Below are positions 6,640-10,079 of a stretch of 10,079 bases of DNA, piece by piece. Position numbers and translations under genes: made by a program. A model generated the notes under the pieces. The model worked only from the letters and a program-made list of their open reading frames with translations, ran no database searches and was not told the origin of the DNA. Position 1 is the first letter of the stretch. Every line of letters begins with the position of its first letter. The stretch is from Limnochordia bacterium (GTDB lineage: Bacteria > Bacillota > Limnochordia > Darwinibacteriales > DTU012): positions 1 to 10,079 of the forward strand of contig SKHL01000059.1 of assembly GCA_007116995.1 (NCBI GenBank). Direction: 5' to 3'.

Positions 6640-6775
6640 GGCCACTGTCCTTCCTGTCGAGTATATCCGTTTGATCCCATCTTCTACAGGACTTGCTATT
6701 TTCCTGCCTTAACCCGAAAAAAGCTCTTCACATCCTGGTTGATGCTGGCCCTCTTCGCAATTACAACATAACTCC

Positions 6776-7012
6776 CTACACCTTTGAACATATCAGAAAA
6801 ACAATGCCTACCAAGAGAAGTAAGCCTACAACACCCCATAAACCCCATACTCGTAATCTCCATTCCGTCTCAACAGCAAGCATTAGAGCTAATTCACTTG
6901 CCTCGCTATAATGAAGTGCTGTTTTAGTATCCTCTACCCCCTGTGCGACGGTTAGCCCACTTGCTACTAACACGATGCTATTATGTGACACTCCTTCCAT
7001 CGCCTGTTGCAT
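6776..7012 (-). CDS. Possible small membrane protein, 78 residues, unknown function
   Basis: I do not recognise this protein. The frame codes for a soluble-looking N-terminal half with an acidic, helix-prone stretch (about 25-50), then arginines at 52 and 54, then one clear hydrophobic segment (about 55-75, GLWGVVGLLLLVGIVFLIC) ending two residues before the end (K77, V78). That would be a C-terminally anchored single-pass protein, with the arginine side predicted cytosolic. The ATG at 7012 has only a weak GAGAAG-like box; a second ATG at 7000 is no better. It lies between the lipoprotein terminator and the nucleoside hydrolase, on the same strand as both. The opposite-strand frame at 6693-6911 has no such organisation. 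Coding status is uncertain. The remaining gap 6646-6775 shows no clear promoter, terminator or other feature. Confidence 0.45.
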   Translation of the reverse strand: MQQAMEGVSHNSIVLVASGLTVAQGVEDTKTALHYSEASELALMLAVETEWRLRVWGLWGVVGLLLLVGIVFLICSKV

Positions 7013-7068
7013 ATCGCTTCTCTATAGCCTAACCCATCGCTTATGCCCACAAGCATAATTAGCAACAC

Positions 7069-7105
7069 AGAGACCCTGCCCTCTGTTTGCTGGGGCAGGG
7101 TCTCT
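7069..7105 (-). terminator. Strong hairpin terminator after the lipoprotein gene
   Basis: A perfect 13-base-pair GC-rich stem, AGAGACCCTGCCC (7069-7081) with GGGCAGGGTCTCT (7093-7105), begins 14 bases past the lipoprotein stop codon. On the minus strand the tail reads GTGTTGCTAATTATG, so the T tract is poor although the stem is strong. It most likely ends or stabilises the lipoprotein transcript. A smaller inverted repeat TTATGC-N6-GCATAA follows at 7041-7058. Confidence 0.7.
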
Positions 7106-7119
7106 CCATTCAAGTTCTC

Positions 7120-7551
7120 CTAAAGGAATTTCACGAGTGCCTTAGACTGCACCGGGTTGCTTCCGGTAATTGAGACATTCACCTTAAATGACTTCCCTAA
7201 CAATGCCTTATTATATTCCTCTTCAGTTGGATATACGTACTCTTCCGGCAATCTGATTTCTATTACCTCTGGATGAGTAAGTCCGGGAACTACAGGCAAG
7301 GTCAAATCCAATACCGTTTCATGGGAATCAACCACCTGCTCATCTTCATCAATCAGTTCGGCAATAATAGAATCAATCCTCAAGCTTCCAAATCCTTGGG
7401 TACGAACGTTAATCGTCACTTCTGTGCTATCATCCCCAAAGGTTAACTCAATTGGATTGGGTGTTATGGTGATAGCAATTCCAGCACCCAAACAGCCGGC
7501 AAACATAAGCATAACAAGGATCAAGCCCAAAAACCCAACAGACTTTCTCAA
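7120..7551 (-). CDS. Predicted lipoprotein, unknown function
   Basis: The 143-residue product starts with a short basic segment (RKS), a hydrophobic core (VGFLGLILVMLMF) and a lipobox FAGC with Cys20, so it should be exported, lipid-modified and held on the outer face of the membrane. The mature part is rich in alternating hydrophobic residues and in Thr, Ile and Val (ITITPNPIELTFGDD, EVTINVRTQGFGSLRI), which suggests a single beta-sandwich domain of Ig or fibronectin type, followed by an acidic linker near PEEYVYPTEEEYN. I recognise no family. A TTG at 7551 is preferred: the AAAAGGAG box directly abuts the upstream TTG at 7560, giving that codon no spacing, but lies 9 bases from 7551. It is followed by its own hairpin, so probably a single-gene transcript. 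Confidence 0.78.
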   Translation of the reverse strand: MRKSVGFLGLILVMLMFAGCLGAGIAITITPNPIELTFGDDSTEVTINVRTQGFGSLRIDSIIAELIDEDEQVVDSHETVLDLTLPVVPGLTHPEVIEIRLPEEYVYPTEEEYNKALLGKSFKVNVSITGSNPVQSKALVKFL

Positions 7552-7575
7552 ATAAAACAACTCCTTTTCCTTTGG

Positions 7576-7581
7576 ATTATA
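7576..7581 (-). promoter_or_regulatory. Possible -10 box for the lipoprotein gene
   Basis: TATAAT is present on the minus strand 24 bases upstream of the chosen TTG. No good -35 box is found at 16-18 bases, and the implied leader would barely hold the ribosome binding site, so this is only a candidate. Confidence 0.3.
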
Positions 7582-7693
7582 TGTATTGAAGCAATCTTCT
7601 CTACTCTTAGTTCCATATTACCACACTAAATCCTTCTTCTGTTCCTTCACTTTTTCCAAATGCTATCACTAAGCGAAAGAGAAAACATTCAGC

Positions 7694-7711
7694 AGGACTC
7701 TTGAGTGTCCT
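7694..7711 (-). terminator. Weak hairpin just after oadA
   Basis: AGGACTC (7694-7700) can pair with GAGTGTCCT (7703-7711) if a two-base bulge is allowed. It starts two bases past the oadA stop codon. On the minus strand the tail is GCTGAATGTTTTC, a weak T tract, so termination here is possible but unproven. Confidence 0.35.
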
Positions 7712-7713
7712 CT

Positions 7714-9033
7714 CTATTTACGATTGGCAAAAAACTTCTTAGCAACTTCTGGAAATAAAATGTAACTGAGCAAATCTTCTTCCTGTTGCATAATATCCTT
7801 AATTTCCAATCTTGCTTTCTCCAATCCGGGATCTAATAAGTCAGCGGGCCGCCTTGTTAATGGCTCCCCCTCTATGATTTGAGAGCGGATCTCTGGAGCA
7901 ATCTCCACAGGGGGTCTGCCATACCAGCCTTGCACATAATCCTTTATTTCCTTGGATTTAACGGAATATCGTTTCCCAGTAACCACATTAAGAAGGGATT
8001 GCACCCCCACAATCTGACTCATGGGAGTCACTAGGGGTGGATATCCTAAGTCTTTGCGTACCCGAGGTACTTCCTTAACGATCTCATCAAATTTGTGCCC
8101 AAGTTTCTGTTGCTCTAACTGGGACTTAAGATTGGATAGCATCCCACCAGGGATTTGGCTGACTAGCACCTCGGTATCTACAGTAATCGGTGGTTTCTTG
8201 TATTCAGCTAGGATATGTTTCAACTTCATATTGGCTTGTGTTAGTAGCTCAATGTTTATACCGGTATCATAGTCTGTACCTTCCATAGCTGCGACTAGTG
8301 ATTCTGTAGGTGGTTGGGACGTTCCAAGCGCTAGTGGCGATAGAGCGGTATCGACCACATCAGCACCTGCTTGAATCCCTGACCAATAGGTCATGGAAGC
8401 AAGCCCACTCGTATAATGGGAGTGCAACTGAATGGGAATCTCAATCGTCTCTTTAAGCTCACGAATCAGCTTATAGGCTATATTAGGGGTTAAAATGCCC
8501 GCCATGTCCTTAATACAGATTGAGTCTGCACCCATCTCAGCTAACACTTTAGCAAGCTGGACATAACCGGGCACATCATGAACAGGACTAACAGTATATA
8601 CTACAGCGGCTTGGCTATGCCCTCCGGCTTTTTTCGTTGCCTTAATCGCCCGTTCTAAATTCCGGGTATCATTTAATGCATCGAACACTCGGATAATGTC
8701 GATTCCATTTTCCACTGATTTATTCACAAAAGCATCCACAACATCATCAGGATACTGGCGATATCCTAACAGATTCTGTCCTCGTAATAGCATCTGTAAT
8801 CTCGTATTTGGTAAGTACTTGCGCAGTGTACGTAACCGCTCCCAGGGATCCTCATCTAAATACCGCAAGCAACTATCAAAAGTTGCTCCACCCCAGACTT
8901 CTAATGAATGAAACCCTGCTGCATCTATGAGCTCTGCTACTTCGAGCATGTCCTTGATCTTGAGTCGTGTCGCTAGTAATGACTGATGCGCGTCACGGAA
9001 TAAGGTTTCTGTAATTCCAACTTTCTTGCTCAT
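7714..9033 (-). CDS. oadA: Oxaloacetate decarboxylase alpha subunit / pyruvate carboxylase subunit B type carboxyltransferase, without biotin domain
   Basis: Carboxyltransferase that moves CO2 between oxaloacetate and a biotin carrier in the cytosol. The 439-residue chain holds the HMGL-like TIM barrel (about 5-270) with RDAHQSLLATR (metal Asp14), LEVWGGATFDSCLRYL, Lys175 in CIKDMAG (the modified active-site lysine of this family), His204 and His206 in HSHYTSG, and DTALSPLALGTSQPPTES, then the conserved PYC/OADA C-terminal domain ending in SYILFPEVAKKFF. It stops there: the C-terminal biotinyl domain with an MKM motif, found in enterobacterial OadA, is absent, so a free biotin carrier must exist. 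ATG start with AGGAGGG 6 bases upstream, inside the end of oadB; the genes are 3 bases apart. That pairing favours a Na+-pumping decarboxylase over a pyruvate carboxylase half or transcarboxylase 5S, which cannot be fully excluded. Confidence 0.92.
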   Translation of the reverse strand: MSKKVGITETLFRDAHQSLLATRLKIKDMLEVAELIDAAGFHSLEVWGGATFDSCLRYLDEDPWERLRTLRKYLPNTRLQMLLRGQNLLGYRQYPDDVVDAFVNKSVENGIDIIRVFDALNDTRNLERAIKATKKAGGHSQAAVVYTVSPVHDVPGYVQLAKVLAEMGADSICIKDMAGILTPNIAYKLIRELKETIEIPIQLHSHYTSGLASMTYWSGIQAGADVVDTALSPLALGTSQPPTESLVAAMEGTDYDTGINIELLTQANMKLKHILAEYKKPPITVDTEVLVSQIPGGMLSNLKSQLEQQKLGHKFDEIVKEVPRVRKDLGYPPLVTPMSQIVGVQSLLNVVTGKRYSVKSKEIKDYVQGWYGRPPVEIAPEIRSQIIEGEPLTRRPADLLDPGLEKARLEIKDIMQQEEDLLSYILFPEVAKKFFANRK

Positions 9034-9036
9034 TGA

Positions 9037-10079
9037 TTACCCTCCTAACAATGATAAAAATAGACCAGCAGCGATAGCAGAGCCAATAACACCGGCAACA
9101 TTCGGTCCCATCGCATGCATCAATAGGAAATTGCTTTTATTTTCTTTCTGACCCACCTGATGGACAACTCGAGCCGCCATGGGGACTGCAGATACTCCAG
9201 CTGCTCCAATAAGAGGATTGATCTTTCCACCACTGAAATTCTTAGCTAATTTACCAAACAAAACGCCAAAAATAGTGGCCAGTACAAATGCTAATACGCC
9301 TAAAAGCAGAATAGAGATTGTCCGAACTGATAGGAACGTCTCTGCTTGAGCTGTTGCCCCGACAGTGAGTCCAAGGAAAATAGTTGTGATATTTACGATT
9401 TCATTTTGGACCGTGTCAGCAATGCGCTTCGTAACCCCACTTTCCCGAAATAGATTCCCTAGCATTAACATGCCCAATAATGGAATGGATGTAGGCACTA
9501 ATAAGCCGCCAAAAATAGTAACAACAATGGGAAAAATAATCTTCTCTAAGCGACTGACGACACGTAGTTGCGCCATCTTAATTCGCCGTTCTTGCTTCGT
9601 CGTCAACATATACATTATTCTAGGTTGAATAATCGGTACTAAGGCCATATAGGAATATGCCGAGATGGCGATCGGTGCAAGTAGTTCAGGTGCTAACCGA
9701 GAAGTAAGAAAAATCGCAGTAGGACCATCCGCCCCAGCGATTATTGCGATAGACGCACCTTCTTGCAGCGTAAATCCAAGCCAAGAAGCGGTTAAAAAGG
9801 TTGCAAAAATCCCTACTTGGGCAGCAGCGCCTAATAACAAACTACGAGGGTTAGCGATCAGAGGCCCGAAATCAGTCATAGCGCCCACACCCAAGAAAAT
9901 CAGTGGTGGGTAAATTCCCAACCGAATTCCCTCATATAATATATTAAGCAATCCACCTTCATCCATAATTCCAGACCCCGGAAAATTAACTAAAAACATT
10001 CCAAAGGCTATGGGTACTAACAGTAAAGGTTCATACCGTTTATATATCCCTAAATACAGCAAAATGAAAACAATGCCAA
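9037..10079 (-). CDS. oadB: Na+-translocating decarboxylase beta subunit, 5' end cut by window edge
   Basis: Integral membrane subunit that decarboxylates carboxybiotin and pumps Na+ outward. About 347 C-terminal residues are present; the frame stays open to the right edge. The TTG at 10062 is an internal codon (the frame before it reads GIVFI, hydrophobic as expected), so the true start is outside. Family signatures are clear: YKRYEPLLLVPIAFG near the N-terminus; GADGPTAIFLTSRLAPELL (about 9683-9739), whose Asp is a Na+/proton site; AYSYMALVPIIQP; and the C-terminal SAVPMAARVVHQVGQKE and LLMHAMGPNVAGVIGSA blocks with the conserved Arg. Many membrane helices are evident. It is directly upstream of oadA in the same operon. 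A biotin carrier and a gamma-like subunit would be expected further upstream, beyond the window. The sequence alone does not separate oxaloacetate from glutaconyl-CoA or methylmalonyl-CoA systems; the OadA partner points to oxaloacetate. Confidence 0.95.
   Translation of the reverse strand, partial: GIVFILLYLGIYKRYEPLLLVPIAFGMFLVNFPGSGIMDEGGLLNILYEGIRLGIYPPLIFLGVGAMTDFGPLIANPRSLLLGAAAQVGIFATFLTASWLGFTLQEGASIAIIAGADGPTAIFLTSRLAPELLAPIAISAYSYMALVPIIQPRIMYMLTTKQERRIKMAQLRVVSRLEKIIFPIVVTIFGGLLVPTSIPLLGMLMLGNLFRESGVTKRIADTVQNEIVNITTIFLGLTVGATAQAETFLSVRTISILLLGVLAFVLATIFGVLFGKLAKNFSGGKINPLIGAAGVSAVPMAARVVHQVGQKENKSNFLLMHAMGPNVAGVIGSAIAAGLFLSLLGG

Noticed and set aside
6660..6665. TATACT on the minus strand as a -10 box for the nucleoside hydrolase
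   Set aside because: The transcript would begin inside the ribosome binding site and no -35 box is present at the right distance.
6717..6762. Run of six T on the minus strand as a terminator of the 78-residue frame
   Set aside because: Only a 5-base-pair stem (GCATC with GATGT) can be drawn upstream, and it is separated from the T run by seven bases.
6693..6911. Plus-strand open frame of 72 codons opposite the 78-residue minus-strand frame
   Set aside because: It has no ribosome binding site, is Thr/His/Lys/Pro-rich without domain or membrane pattern, and mirrors the better-organised minus-strand frame.
7714..9033. Truncated or broken oadA
   Set aside because: The lack of a biotin domain is not a truncation: the chain ends at the normal boundary of the PYC/OADA domain, with intact motifs throughout, as in relatives that use a separate biotin carrier.

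Overview
The window looks like chromosomal DNA of a low-to-medium GC Firmicute, probably an anaerobic Clostridia-type organism. The basis is AGGAGG-type ribosome binding sites on nearly every gene, frequent TTG starts, an M-box (ykoK) magnesium riboswitch in front of mgtE, and a sodium-pump decarboxylase pair of the oadB-oadA type. No mobile element, CRISPR array, tRNA or rRNA was seen. Genus cannot be given from sequence reading alone.

Layout. Left edge (minus strand): a YczE-like membrane protein gene whose 3' end lies outside the window. Divergent from it (plus strand, 654-3718) is a tight three-gene operon of full-length M42 metallo-aminopeptidase paralogues, ended by a strong intrinsic terminator at 3759-3795. 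Next, 3808-5587 is a self-contained magnesium unit: a near-consensus sigma-A promoter, an M-box aptamer, an antiterminator/terminator switch, a short candidate leader ORF (4087-4194), then mgtE. The right half is on the minus strand and converges on mgtE: a nucleoside hydrolase, a possible 78-residue membrane protein, a predicted lipoprotein, oadA, and oadB running off the right edge.

How the parts fit. The three M42 enzymes are expected to be cytosolic peptidases that trim peptides left by larger proteases, possibly as mixed TET-like assemblies. MgtE imports Mg2+ and its RNA leader can be folded by hand into two mutually exclusive states, so high Mg2+ should stop transcription before mgtE. 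OadB and OadA are the membrane and carboxyltransferase parts of a Na+-translocating oxaloacetate decarboxylase. OadA has no biotin domain, so a separate biotin carrier is needed and is not in the window. The nucleoside hydrolase would salvage bases from ribonucleosides.

The most interesting points are: the 35-codon leader ORF with an acidic-proline start (Asp-Asp-Gly-Asp-Pro) between the M-box terminator and mgtE, which could be a second, translational magnesium sensor; the three M42 paralogues in one operon; and the nucleoside hydrolase with Asn at the usual active-site His position.
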